DNA of 64,000 nt from Flavobacterium hibisci (GCF_020026925.1 NZ_JAIQDW010000010.1:117912-181911), one strand, 5' to 3'; positions 26,726-36,027 are shown, numbered from the stretch's first letter. Program-made: numbers and translations. Notes: a model not told the origin generated them from the letters alone.

Positions 26726-27210
26726 AGGAATACACTACGTTTTAAGTAGTAAGATTATTATATTTACATCTTCAATCGAAGAGTTTGCAAATTTACACAC
26801 AAATTTCTTCATAATAAAATCAATAATATATTATAAATCAACAGATTGAACGAAACAGAGATTCATTTTGTATAAATAAGAGATAGGTATTTTTTTTAAA
26901 GACTTCAAATTGATGTTATTTTTTTGGAAGAAAAGTTTAAAGTTGGAAAATCAAATTTGAAAGAAAAAATCGACAAAAAGCAAATAAATCCGATTAAATA
27001 CATAAAATTAGTTGTGAATTTAATTTTTTCTTACTTTTTCCTTTGCTGAGATAAATATTAAACCTAAATTCACAAAGCGAAATTTGATTAAAAAAAATTA
27101 AATCTGAACATAAGATTATTCGATTTACGACGTTTTAAAATTTTCAAAAAGACAATGGGAAAGCCGAAAACCATTTTAGAGTAGGCAAATTTTTAAACTT
27201 ATAAAACCAT
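26726..27210. other. Gene-free stretch
   Basis: About 485 AT-rich bases between divergent mtaB and a secreted-protein gene. Only very short frames occur (for example ten codons at 27155), none convincing. No repeat or RNA gene recognised. Confidence 0.55.
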
Positions 27211-27735
27211 ATGAAAGCATTTTTGCCCACAATCTGCTTAATGTTCTTAACTTTTTTTAATGTACAGGCACAAACAAACGCTCCTGCTGCAAGTTCAAAT
27301 CCGTTTCCAACAATCAGCACACTTACAACATGGGCCAGTTTTAACTCTCAACAAAAATTTGACATAGCCATACGTGCTGTAGGATTTAAATTTGAAGTTA
27401 AAGAGCCAGGAGAAGGATCTACTGCTTATACCTATATCAGAAAAGTAGTTGTTAATGAAGTTAATTATACTGACAGAATCGTTTACAGAATTACAAATAC
27501 CAATTCTGCTAGTATCATTTCGCTTGTTACCGCCTCTACTGATTTGGTAAGTTTATATACACCACAATTGGCAACATTTAAAAATAACAACTGTAAAACT
27601 GAAATGTCTAAAGACAAAAACACCACCTGCAGCTGTTATGAAAGCGACAGTTTTGCAATCGACCTTTGTGATGAACGCGTAAAATTAACTATGGGTGACG
27701 GAAATAAATATTTTGTTTCTGTAGCTAAAAAATAA
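27211..27735 (+). CDS. Hypothetical secreted protein
   Basis: A 174-residue exported protein (signal peptide ending NVQAQ). The mature domain has four cysteines near its end (NCKTE, TCSCYE, LCDE), likely paired in disulfides. No family was recognised. It stands alone, ahead of a strong terminator shared with the convergent HAD gene. Confidence 0.68.
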   Translation: MKAFLPTICLMFLTFFNVQAQTNAPAASSNPFPTISTLTTWASFNSQQKFDIAIRAVGFKFEVKEPGEGSTAYTYIRKVVVNEVNYTDRIVYRITNTNSASIISLVTASTDLVSLYTPQLATFKNNNCKTEMSKDKNTTCSCYESDSFAIDLCDERVKLTMGDGNKYFVSVAKK

Positions 27736-27757
27736 TTCCGAAGAATTTATAAAATAC

Positions 27758-27789
27758 AAATCCGAAATTTAAAACTAAATTTCGGATTT
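27758..27789. terminator. Bidirectional terminator
   Basis: Perfect 14-bp hairpin AAATCCGAAATTTA/TAAATTTCGGATTT (27758-27771, 27776-27789) with T-runs on both sides, between convergent genes. Confidence 0.82.
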
Positions 27790-27813
27790 TTTTTGCTTAA
27801 GATTGCTGTATTT

Positions 27814-28617
27814 TCATACCAATATATAGCGCTCTACCACCTCAGCAACACCATCATCATTATTTGACGCTACAATTACATTTGCCCTGTCTCGCAATTC
27901 AGGTGTTACATTATCAACCCAAACCCCCAAACCGGCATATTCTATCATAGTGAGATCATTTCCTGCATTTCCAACAGCAATAATTTCGCTTTGATGAATA
28001 TTCAATTTCTCTGCCAATATTTTGATACTTGCTGCTTTATCAATTCCGTATTGTGCTGCTTCCAGAAAAAATGGTTTTGACATAGTAACACTCAAATGTG
28101 GCATTGCCGCTTTTAAGTCTTGCTCAACTTCTTTTAAATAAGAAGGTTCTTCCAGCAAGATGCATTTTACCGCAGGTTTTGTAACGGCTGCTTTAAAATT
28201 AGAAACTTTATTATGCGGCAATCCGGTAATTTCTTTTTCTATTTGGATATATTCAGAATCCGTTTCACTTATAATTTCACCATCCAGATACGTGATAATA
28301 TGCGTTTTCATTTTTACACTGTAATCGTATAAATCATGAATTTGTTCCGGCGTCAGACATTGTTCAAATAAGATAACATCATCTTTTACCGTACTGATTA
28401 CAGCTCCGTTAAACGAAATAATATATGAGTCGTTTAAATCTAGTTCTAATTCTTTAGCAAAAGCCGTCATAGCAGATGTTGGACGGCCAGAAGCCAAAAC
28501 CACATAAACACCTTTTGCCTGAGCTTCCAGAAGTACTTTTTTATTTAAATCTGAAATTTTATGATCATCTGTCAACAAGGTATCATCCATGTCGAGCACT
28601 AACATTTTATATTGCAT
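27814..28617 (-). CDS. Cof-type HAD-IIB phosphatase
   Basis: Sugar-phosphate-type phosphatase of 267 residues. HAD motif I is DMDDTLLT, motif II is LASGRPTS, and the C-terminal GNAGNDLTMIEYAG gives motif IV, with a C2-type cap between. Substrates of this family include sugar phosphates and phosphorylated vitamins and cannot be predicted here. Confidence 0.92.
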   Translation of the reverse strand: MQYKMLVLDMDDTLLTDDHKISDLNKKVLLEAQAKGVYVVLASGRPTSAMTAFAKELELDLNDSYIISFNGAVISTVKDDVILFEQCLTPEQIHDLYDYSVKMKTHIITYLDGEIISETDSEYIQIEKEITGLPHNKVSNFKAAVTKPAVKCILLEEPSYLKEVEQDLKAAMPHLSVTMSKPFFLEAAQYGIDKAASIKILAEKLNIHQSEIIAVGNAGNDLTMIEYAGLGVWVDNVTPELRDRANVIVASNNDDGVAEVVERYILV

Positions 28618-28689
28618 TGTTTTTTAGTTGTTAGTCCTTAGTCCTAGTTTTAAAGTTGAATAAATTACTAAGACTTAAAAAAAAAAATT

Positions 28690-28908
28690 TTAGATACTCA
28701 TTCTAAATTCTTCAATAACTGGATTTGCCTTTGCAAAATCGGTTTCCTGAATAAAAATTTCAACAGCCAAATCGGTTTGCCCAAAACCAGCTAATCTTGC
28801 TGATTGGATATTATCTTTTTTTACAGTCTCTACACCAGCTGCTTCTAATCTTTCCTGCAAAGCAAGTGCTAATACTTCGCTTCCTGAAAATGCTTTCATT
28901 AATCCCAT
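28690..28908 (-). CDS. DUF2007 domain protein
   Basis: A 72-residue protein matching the small DUF2007 domain (putative signal-transducing): KAFSGSEVLALALQERLEAAGVETVKKDN, then DLAVEIFIQETDFAKANPVIEEF. Function unknown. It lies between the HAD phosphatase and a hydrolase gene on the same strand, with short spacings. Confidence 0.85.
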   Translation of the reverse strand: MGLMKAFSGSEVLALALQERLEAAGVETVKKDNIQSARLAGFGQTDLAVEIFIQETDFAKANPVIEEFRMSI

Positions 28909-28941
28909 GACATTGTATTTTATTATTATTTTTTTTCTTTA

Positions 28942-29754
28942 TTATAAAATTATTTTTAGCTGATTTTGAAAATCATCATTCTCATTTACCCCCACATGGC
29001 CCTGATTCTTCAAAGGATAAAAATTGGCTTTCGATTTTAAAAGGTTCTTTAGCCGGACAGAATTATCAAAAGGAATTAATTGATCGTCAGTTCCGTGAAA
29101 AATATAAACAGGCGCTTTTACTTTTGGCAAATATCTAAAAGTTTCTAAATGAAATTTTTTCATAAAGTCAGGAAAAAATGGAACTCTGCTGCTTGATAAT
29201 TCTGTAAAACTAAAGTAAGGAGATTGCAGAATTAAGTCTTTTGGCTTGTTTTCTGAAGCCAAAATTGTAGCCAGACCTGAACCGATAGAATAACCTGTAA
29301 TGATAATTTTATCTTCTGAATATCTTTGCTTCATTACTTTATAAACCGCTGCAACATCCTTATTTAATTGATCTTCATTTTCTATTTTGCCTTCGCTCTT
29401 CCCAAAACTTCGATAATCCAAAATAAAAATATCATATCCTAATGAAGTATAAATTTTAGAAATACTGCCCCAGGTTTCAAGTGTCCCGGCGTTTCCGTGA
29501 AGATAAAAAACCAAACCTTTGGAATGTTCTGCTTTAAATAAAAGTCCATGAAGATTTACACCATCAAATGACTTAATGTTTAACTCTTCAAATTTACTCT
29601 GATATTCAAATTGATATTCTTTAGGAAGAGCAGTATTTTGAAAAATCATTCCTATTTGATTGAAATACACATAAGAAACAATAATCAAATAAATTACAAC
29701 GAAGAACGCTAAAAGTACAATCATTAAAAATTTAAGTGTTTTTATCATTTCCAT
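28942..29754 (-). CDS. Membrane-anchored alpha/beta hydrolase
   Basis: A 270-residue hydrolase with an N-terminal transmembrane anchor (about 5-25), HG motif FYLHGNAGT, nucleophile GYSIGSG, Asp in HGTDDQLIPF and final His in NQGHVGV. The family (BEM46/FrsA-like serine hydrolases) includes esterases of unknown substrate. ATG at 29754 fits; a second Met two codons later is an alternative. It is followed by DUF2007. Confidence 0.88.
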   Translation of the reverse strand: MEMIKTLKFLMIVLLAFFVVIYLIIVSYVYFNQIGMIFQNTALPKEYQFEYQSKFEELNIKSFDGVNLHGLLFKAEHSKGLVFYLHGNAGTLETWGSISKIYTSLGYDIFILDYRSFGKSEGKIENEDQLNKDVAAVYKVMKQRYSEDKIIITGYSIGSGLATILASENKPKDLILQSPYFSFTELSSSRVPFFPDFMKKFHLETFRYLPKVKAPVYIFHGTDDQLIPFDNSVRLKNLLKSKANFYPLKNQGHVGVNENDDFQNQLKIIL

Positions 29755-29773
29755 GGATATCGTAAAAGCTCTA

Positions 29774-30433
29774 CTACTCTTCTATTTGATCCTCTTCTTC
29801 GTCTAACTCTACTTCACCCTCTTCATCCATATCAAAGAAATAAGGTTCCAATAGCATTTTATCAGCTAAAATTTCAATGCGTTCCGTAAGTGTCTCTGCA
29901 AAAATAAGACGCTGTGTTTTAGCGATACTGTTCGAAATCCGCATTATTTTTGGCTCATGACGTAGTTTCAAAATCGGATCAGCATCATCTAGAATAAACA
30001 TTTTAAGACGATTAACATTGTAACCGGCGGTACTAAACATATCATTCAACTTTGTTGGGGTCCCTATTAAAACATCAATTCCGGTCGAAATGTAGTTTTT
30101 ATCATAATCCATATCACCTTTGTCATGAACTCCATAAACTTCAAGGTTGGTATATTTACCATATTTCTCAAAAAGTGCTTCCATTGCCAGAACTTTTTCT
30201 TTGTCTTCAACAACGATTAAAGCCCGCGGAGACTCTTCATTTTTACCTGCTAACTGCTGAATTACATTCAATACAATGGTTGTCGATTTACCAGTTCCCG
30301 CAGGAGAAATTATCATACAGTCTGCACCGCTTTTAATTGTCGAAAAAGTTTCCATTTGCAATATGTTTGCTTCTGTTAAACCATTCTCAATTAAGGCATC
30401 TTGTAATTTCTCGTTTATTTTTTTTAGTTTCAT
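29774..30433 (-). CDS. DEAD/DEAH-box protein with only the first RecA-like domain
   Basis: A 219-residue protein with DEAD-box N-terminal motifs: Q-like start, motif I SPAGTGKSTT, IGTPTKL (motif Ib-like), and motif II DDAD instead of DEAD. Motif III (SAT) appears as FAET, and the whole helicase C domain is missing; an acidic tail (EEGEVELDEEEDQIEE) follows. It cannot be a standard helicase. It might act as an ATPase regulator or bind RNA. Frames downstream show no second half, so this is not a simple frameshift. Confidence 0.83.
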   Translation of the reverse strand: MKLKKINEKLQDALIENGLTEANILQMETFSTIKSGADCMIISPAGTGKSTTIVLNVIQQLAGKNEESPRALIVVEDKEKVLAMEALFEKYGKYTNLEVYGVHDKGDMDYDKNYISTGIDVLIGTPTKLNDMFSTAGYNVNRLKMFILDDADPILKLRHEPKIMRISNSIAKTQRLIFAETLTERIEILADKMLLEPYFFDMDEEGEVELDEEEDQIEE

Positions 30434-30484
30434 TTCTAAATTTTAGATTTATGATTTTAGATTTCAGATTGAAAAATTAAATCA

Positions 30485-31648
30485 CTATTTGCTCGCAAAC
30501 ATTTTCACGTCAGTTTCAGAAATTTCGCTTCCTCCCAGAATAATCAGTCTTTCAACCACATTTCGAAGTTCACGAATATTACCTGTCCAGTCGTATTCCT
30601 GCAATAATTTTATAGCTGAGGCCGAAAATACTTTCACTGCGTTTCCTTGTTCCGAAGCAATTTTTTCTGCAAAATGCGAAATCAAAGCCGGAATATCATC
30701 ACGTCTTTCATTCAATGGCGGAACTTTAATTAAAATTACTGCCAGACGATGGTATAAATCTTCACGGAAACGACCTTCTGCAATTTCTGTTTTCAAATCT
30801 TTATTGGTTGCGGCAACGACACGAACATCCACTTTGATGTCTTTATCAGCACCAACCCTTGTAATCATACTTTCTTGTAATGCACGCAAAACTTTAGCTT
30901 GTGCAGAAAGACTCATATCTCCAATTTCATCCAGAAAAATGGTTCCTTTATCAGCTGCTTCAAACTTTCCCGCACGATCTTTTACTGCCGATGTAAATGC
31001 TCCTTTTACGTGTCCAAACAACTCACTTTCGATCAATTCACTCGGAATAGCAGCACAGTTTACTTCAATTAAAGGAAAAGCAGAGCGCTCGCTTTTTTCG
31101 TGTAACTGATGCGCTACTAATTCTTTACCTGTTCCGTTTGGCCCAGTAATTAAAACTCTTGCTTCTGTTGGAGCCACTTTATCAATCATTACTTTAATAT
31201 GATTAATAGAATCACTGTCCCCAATCATTTCGTAGTTTTTGCTGACTTTTTTCTTCAGAATTTTATTTTCAACTACTAATTGTTTTTTATCTAAAGCATT
31301 ACGAACGGTGTTAAGTAAGCGGTTCAAATCCGGCGGTTTTGAAATATAATCAAAAGCTCCTAAACGCATCGTTTGAATCGCAGTTTCCATATCGCCATGC
31401 CCGGAAATCATGACCATCGGAATTTCTGGTTTTACCTTTTTTACTTCTTCCAAAACCTCAACACCATCCATTTTTGGCATTTTGATATCACACAAAACCA
31501 AATCGTAGTCGTTGTTTTTTATTTTTTCAAGTCCGGCAACACCATCTTCAGCTTCATCCACCTGATACGAATCATTTTCTTCTGATAAAATTTTTACCAA
31601 AACTCTTCTGATTGCTGCTTCGTCTTCTATAATTAGTATCTTACTCAT
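30485..31648 (-). CDS. Sigma-54-dependent response regulator without DNA-binding domain
   Basis: NtrC-type protein of 387 residues: receiver domain (phospho-acceptor D54 in LVLCDIKMPKMDG), then an AAA+ sigma-54 activator domain with Walker A GPNGTGKE and Walker B TIFLDEIGDM. The sigma-54 contact loop is GAFTSA rather than GAFTGA. The protein stops right after the sensor-II region (ERLIILGG...), so the usual Fis-type helix-turn-helix is missing. It must therefore reach its promoters by another route. No histidine kinase is adjacent. Confidence 0.93.
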   Translation of the reverse strand: MSKILIIEDEAAIRRVLVKILSEENDSYQVDEAEDGVAGLEKIKNNDYDLVLCDIKMPKMDGVEVLEEVKKVKPEIPMVMISGHGDMETAIQTMRLGAFDYISKPPDLNRLLNTVRNALDKKQLVVENKILKKKVSKNYEMIGDSDSINHIKVMIDKVAPTEARVLITGPNGTGKELVAHQLHEKSERSAFPLIEVNCAAIPSELIESELFGHVKGAFTSAVKDRAGKFEAADKGTIFLDEIGDMSLSAQAKVLRALQESMITRVGADKDIKVDVRVVAATNKDLKTEIAEGRFREDLYHRLAVILIKVPPLNERRDDIPALISHFAEKIASEQGNAVKVFSASAIKLLQEYDWTGNIRELRNVVERLIILGGSEISETDVKMFASK

Positions 31649-31700
31649 ACTTCGTAATTTTCAATTTTAAAAAATTCCAAAAACCAATTAATTTGGAATT

Positions 31701-33017
31701 TTAATACTTAAGCCATTTATACAATTCTTTCCATGTTGGTTTTTTGCCGTACATTAAAATACCTATGCGGTAAATTTTGGCAGCAAACCACACAACAAGA
31801 AAAAATGTAGCAAACAATAATGATACCGAAATTGCGATTTGCCACCAGGGTACCCCAAAAGGAAGCCTCATTAACATTACAATTGGCGACGTAAGCGGAA
31901 TCATTGAAAAAATTACAGCAACACTTCCGTGCGGGTCATTTACAACTGTAAAAAAACCAATGTAAACGCTTAGGATTAATGGCATTATGATGGGCAACAA
32001 AAATTGCTGCGAATCAGTCTGATTATCAACGGCTGCCCCAATCGCTGCATAAAATGAACTATATAGAAAATAGCCCCCAATAAAATAAATTATAAAGCCG
32101 GTTAAAATGCTGGCAATAGGTAAATTCCATAATTCAGCGATATACATTTGTATAGAACCTGAAAGTTCATGTTGCGCTGCTTGCATTAATTCAGGAGAAA
32201 CTCTTGCAGTTGGTCCAACATTGACTCCAAAAAATGCCGATGCGACAAACATCAATCCTAAGCCAATTATAGCCCATATTATAAATTGTAACAAGCCCGC
32301 AAGCGAAGTCCCTACAATTTTACCGATCATCAATTGAAATGGCTTTACAGATGAAATAATAATTTCTATAATTCGGTTTGTCTTTTCTTCAATTACGCTT
32401 CGCATTACCATATTTCCATATATGATAATAAACATCATAATCAGATATCCAAAAGCACCTCCAATTCCGATTTTAATTTCATTCAGGCCTTTCAAACTTT
32501 CTTCTCCGGAAGCTTTAATCAAATGAATATTGACATTTGACTGCGCTTTCTGAATGGCCAAAGTATCCAGTTTAGCTTCTTCAAGATTTAATTTCGTGAT
32601 TTTATTTCCGATGATATCCTGAGTACTTTCAATAAAAGAAATACTCGGACTATTATTCGAAATGAACTCAATTTTAGTTTCTAAATCTTTGTTATTTTTT
32701 GTTTTAGGAATAACAATTAATCCACTGAAATTTTCTTTTGTAATACTGTCTTTTAAAGCTTTTACATCAATTTCAGATAAATTGAGGTATCTAAATTCTG
32801 CTCCTTTTTTATTTTCTTTTAAAAAATCAGCAGCAAAAAGTCCGGTTTCATCATGAATCGCAATTCTTTTGGTTTCAGCTTTCATAGAGCTCAGATAACC
32901 AATAAATCCGGCAATTGCTACAAATAATACCGGACTCAAAAAAGTCATAACAACAAAAGACTTATTACGGACTTTGGCAATAAATTCTCTTTTTATAATT
33001 AATGAAATTATACTCAT
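31701..33017 (-). CDS. ABC-2 type transporter permease (NatB-like)
   Basis: Membrane component of an ABC exporter, 438 residues: one N-terminal helix (about 22-42), a long extracytoplasmic region (about 45-170), then five or six helices, the layout of NatB/ABC-2 permeases. EEKTNRIIEIIISSVKPFQLMIGK is typical of the family. It forms a pair with the ATPase gene starting 85 bases upstream on the same strand. NatAB exports sodium or drugs; substrate here is unknown. Confidence 0.9.
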   Translation of the reverse strand: MSIISLIIKREFIAKVRNKSFVVMTFLSPVLFVAIAGFIGYLSSMKAETKRIAIHDETGLFAADFLKENKKGAEFRYLNLSEIDVKALKDSITKENFSGLIVIPKTKNNKDLETKIEFISNNSPSISFIESTQDIIGNKITKLNLEEAKLDTLAIQKAQSNVNIHLIKASGEESLKGLNEIKIGIGGAFGYLIMMFIIIYGNMVMRSVIEEKTNRIIEIIISSVKPFQLMIGKIVGTSLAGLLQFIIWAIIGLGLMFVASAFFGVNVGPTARVSPELMQAAQHELSGSIQMYIAELWNLPIASILTGFIIYFIGGYFLYSSFYAAIGAAVDNQTDSQQFLLPIIMPLILSVYIGFFTVVNDPHGSVAVIFSMIPLTSPIVMLMRLPFGVPWWQIAISVSLLFATFFLVVWFAAKIYRIGILMYGKKPTWKELYKWLKY

Positions 33018-33101
33018 CTATATTTTTTATTTTCAAATTTTAAATCACAGATTTTAAATGAATACATTTAGAATTGGAATTTGGAATTTAATTATTGGAG
33101 T

Positions 33102-34031
33102 TTAATTTTTATTTTCAGTTACAGTTTGAATAAAAATATCGTTTATAGCCGGGATTTTCTCAACGAAATGTGTTACCTGTCCTCGTTGTGTCAATACATT
33201 CAACAATTCGTTGGGCGCTGCATTTCCAATCTGAATATTTAATTTCAAATCGTCATTTAAAGATTTAAAATTAGCCTGTGAAACGGTAAACTTCTGAGTA
33301 ATATCATACATCAAACCTTCCACATTATTGGTCAGTATTCCAACTTCAAAACTATTCGTTCGAAATTCACGTTTTACATCGCTAACCCTTCCCTCTATTA
33401 ATTTATTCGATTTATGAATTAAGGCAATATGATCACAAAGCTCCTCAACACTTTCCATTCGGTGTGTCGAAAAAATAATCGTAGAACCCTGTTCTTTCAA
33501 TGCCAGAATCTCGTCTTTAATAACATTGGCGTTTACTGGATCAAAACCCGAAAAAGGCTCATCAAAAATCAACAATTTTGGTTTATGCAAAACACAAACC
33601 ACAAACTGAATTTTTTGCGCCATTCCTTTAGAGAGTTCCTGAATTTTCTTGTTCCACCAACCCTGAATTCCCAAGCGGTCAAACCAAAAATCAAGCTGTT
33701 GCTTCGCTTCAGTTTTAGAAAGCCCTTTCATTTGTGCGAGATACAAACATTGTTCGCCTACTTTCATCGAACTGTACAAACCTCTTTCTTCCGGAAGATA
33801 CCCTATTGTCTGCACATGTTTTGGCTGTAGTTTTTCTCCATCCAGAATAACTTCACCGCTATCGGGCAGGGTAATTTGATTGATAATTCGGATGAGGGAC
33901 GTTTTTCCTGCACCATTTGGACCTAACAATCCGTAAATACTGCCTTTTGGGACATTTAATGAAACTTCATTAAGTGCGACATAGTCACCATATCGTTTTA
34001 CTACTTTATGGACTTCTAGTAAGTTGCTCAT
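33102..34031 (-). CDS. ABC transporter ATP-binding protein (NatA-like)
   Basis: ATPase of 309 residues pairing with the ABC-2 permease. Walker A GPNGAGKTS, ABC signature LSKGM (with Lys in place of the usual Gly-Gly), Walker B LLIFDEPFSG and H-loop STHRMES. The C-terminal extension from about residue 215 fits DUF4162, common in Nat-type ATPases. It is read before the permease. Confidence 0.93.
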   Translation of the reverse strand: MSNLLEVHKVVKRYGDYVALNEVSLNVPKGSIYGLLGPNGAGKTSLIRIINQITLPDSGEVILDGEKLQPKHVQTIGYLPEERGLYSSMKVGEQCLYLAQMKGLSKTEAKQQLDFWFDRLGIQGWWNKKIQELSKGMAQKIQFVVCVLHKPKLLIFDEPFSGFDPVNANVIKDEILALKEQGSTIIFSTHRMESVEELCDHIALIHKSNKLIEGRVSDVKREFRTNSFEVGILTNNVEGLMYDITQKFTVSQANFKSLNDDLKLNIQIGNAAPNELLNVLTQRGQVTHFVEKIPAINDIFIQTVTENKN

Positions 34032-34125
34032 GCGATTTTTTAGATTTTCTGCGTCAATTTGACTATTCTGGCTTTGCGCCTGTAAAAGTAAATAATTCGT
34101 ATTGAATCTTTGTCAGAATAAAGAA

Positions 34126-34160
34126 AAAACCCATTCTAAATTTACAGTAGAATGGGTTTT
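34126..34160 (-). terminator. Intrinsic terminator of dnaJ
   Basis: Perfect 13-bp hairpin AAAACCCATTCTA/TAGAATGGGTTTT (34126-34138, 34148-34160), just past the dnaJ stop. Confidence 0.8.
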
Positions 34161-34189
34161 ATAATTACTTGTTATTTATAAAGTATAGT

Positions 34190-35296
34190 TTATGAAAACA
34201 TATCTTTTACTTTTTCAAAAAATGATTTTTCAGATTTTTCAGGATTAGGAACAAAATGTTCATTATTTAAAGCATTTTCAAAAAATTGCCTTTGCTCTTT
34301 GTTCAAGGTTTTTGGTGTCCATACGTTTACGTGAACTAATAAATCCCCGTTTCCGTATCCGTTTAAACTTGGAATACCTTTTCCTTTTAATCTTAAGATT
34401 TTTCCAGATTGGATTCCTTCTTCCAGTTTGATACGAACTTTTCCATTGATTGCTTCTATATCTTTAGAAACTCCTAAAACTGCTTCAGGGAAACTGATGT
34501 ACAAATCGTAGTGGACATTTTCACCTTCACGTTTTAAGAATTCGTGCTCAACCTCTTCGATGGCAACGATTAAATCCCCAGGAATACTGTTTCCGGGAGC
34601 ATCATTTCCTTTGTTAGACACTTTCAACTGCATTCCATCAGTAACCCCTGCAGGAATTTTGATTGATACTGTCTCATCCTCCTGAACCATACCCTGAGCA
34701 TCAGCCTCAGAAGGTCTTTTATCAAGAATTTGCCCAGAACCACCACATGTAGGACAAGTAGATGCAGACTGCATTCTTCCTAAAATAGTGTTAGTTACAC
34801 GCATTACCTGACCTTGCCCGTTACAAGTCGAGCAGGTTTTGTAGGTAACGCCTTTAGCCTGAACTTTACGTTTTACTTTTACTTTTTTCTCAACTCCATT
34901 TGCAATTTCTTCTAAAGTCAGTTTTACCTTAATTCGAAGATTACTTCCTTTAGCACGACGAGGACCTCCGCCTCCGCCTCCGAAACCGCCAAATCCGCCT
35001 CCAAAGATATCACCAAACTGGCTGAAAATGTCATCCATATTCATACCGCCATGACCTCCAAATCCGCCGGAACCATCAAATGCCTGATGACCGTACTGAT
35101 CGTACTTTGCTTTTTTCTGCGGATCACTCAAAACTTCATAAGCCTCTGCCGCAAGTTTAAAGTTTTCTTCTGCCTCTTTGTCACCTGGATTTTTATCCGG
35201 ATGATACTTTAAAGCACTTTTTCGGTATGCTTTTTTAATTTCGGCAGCATCAGCATTTTTTGAAATGCCCAGTATTTCGTAAAAATCTTTTTTCAT
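34190..35296 (-). CDS. dnaJ: Chaperone protein DnaJ with a reduced zinc region
   Basis: Co-chaperone that delivers substrates to DnaK and stimulates its ATPase. The J domain has HPD (YHPDKNPGD), followed by a Gly/Phe-rich linker and the substrate-binding C-terminal domains. Only two CxxCxGxG motifs are present (CSTCNGQGQ and CPTCGGSGQ) in place of the usual four, so only one zinc site can form. The region after the second motif runs directly into the beta domain (RPSEADAQG). The gene follows grpE after 97 bases in the same direction and ends in a terminator. Confidence 0.94.
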   Translation of the reverse strand: MKKDFYEILGISKNADAAEIKKAYRKSALKYHPDKNPGDKEAEENFKLAAEAYEVLSDPQKKAKYDQYGHQAFDGSGGFGGHGGMNMDDIFSQFGDIFGGGFGGFGGGGGGPRRAKGSNLRIKVKLTLEEIANGVEKKVKVKRKVQAKGVTYKTCSTCNGQGQVMRVTNTILGRMQSASTCPTCGGSGQILDKRPSEADAQGMVQEDETVSIKIPAGVTDGMQLKVSNKGNDAPGNSIPGDLIVAIEEVEHEFLKREGENVHYDLYISFPEAVLGVSKDIEAINGKVRIKLEEGIQSGKILRLKGKGIPSLNGYGNGDLLVHVNVWTPKTLNKEQRQFFENALNNEHFVPNPEKSEKSFFEKVKDMFS

Positions 35297-35393
35297 AATT
35301 AGGTTTAAATTGCTTCGCCAGTTCGCTAGCGCTTGTGCCCAAATTTTAAAATTCCAAATTCCAAAAATGAGCTGAAATTCCTATTTGCATTTT

Positions 35394-35972
35394 TTAGTTT
35401 CCAACAACAACTTTAGGAAAACGAATAATTTTGTCTCCTAATTTGTACCCTTTTTCAATAACATCAACAATTTTCCCTTTCAATTTATCAGACGGAGCCG
35501 GAATTTGTGTAATTGCCTCAGCTACATCTGCATTAAAAGCATCACCAGCCTGAATTTCAACCTGTTCTAAGCCTTTTCCAACTAAAGTGCTTTTTAGTTT
35601 TTCATGAATCAGCTCTACACCTTTTTTTAAGTTTTCATCTTCAGATTTGTTGATTTCCACAGCAGCTCTGTCAAAATCGTCCAAAACAGGCAACATTGCA
35701 AGTAAAACTTCCTGATTGGCAGTTTTAAACAAGTCGATACGTTCTTTTGAAGTTCTTTTTTTGTAATTTTCAAATTCAGCAAATAATCTCAAAAACTTAT
35801 CTTTTTCTTTAGCTAAGTCTTGGGCTAACTGCTCCTCAACACTTAATTCTTCAACAATTAATTGCTCTCCATTAGCGTTATTCTCTATAGTTGATTCATC
35901 TAATTCCTGATCGAATTCTGTATTTTCCGTAGTCATATTACTTTTATTTTTAAAAATATTTTTAAACTTCAT
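35394..35972 (-). CDS. grpE: GrpE nucleotide exchange factor
   Basis: Exchange factor for DnaK, 192 residues. A long charged N-terminal coiled coil (LAKEKDKFLRLFAEFENYKKRTSKERID) is followed by the C-terminal beta domain (AITQIPAPSDKLKGKIVDVIEKGYKLGDKIIRFPKVVVG). The start at 35972 is chosen; a second ATG 12 codons later is possible. It is the first gene of the grpE-dnaJ operon, with a good promoter candidate at 35995-36027. Confidence 0.95.
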   Translation of the reverse strand: MKFKNIFKNKSNMTTENTEFDQELDESTIENNANGEQLIVEELSVEEQLAQDLAKEKDKFLRLFAEFENYKKRTSKERIDLFKTANQEVLLAMLPVLDDFDRAAVEINKSEDENLKKGVELIHEKLKSTLVGKGLEQVEIQAGDAFNADVAEAITQIPAPSDKLKGKIVDVIEKGYKLGDKIIRFPKVVVGN

Positions 35973-35994
35973 TTTATTTGTTTCTGTTGGATTG

Positions 35995-36027
35995 CAAAAG
36001 TACTGCCAAATCTTCTAAAATGTCAAA
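35995..36027 (-). promoter_or_regulatory. Candidate promoter of grpE-dnaJ
   Basis: On the minus strand: TTTG at 36027-36024 and TACTTTTG at 36002-35995, 21 bases apart, an exact fit to the Bacteroidota -33/-7 motifs. The leader would be about 16 nt. No CIRCE element is present. Confidence 0.55.

Noticed and set aside
27155..27184. Short ORF (MGKPKTILE) before the secreted-protein gene
   Set aside because: Nine codons, no ribosome-site or family support.
30489..31109. Long open frame (206 codons) on the plus strand opposite the sigma-54 activator gene
   Set aside because: It is antisense to well-conserved AAA+ coding sequence, its translation has no domain pattern, and it is a by-product of codon use.
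31671..31702. Hairpin AAAATTCCAA/TTGGAATTTT as a terminator between the sigma-54 activator and the ABC permease
   Set aside because: It is AU-only at the base with a weak stem, and overlaps the dispersed AAATTCCAA motif, so it is more likely part of that repeat type.
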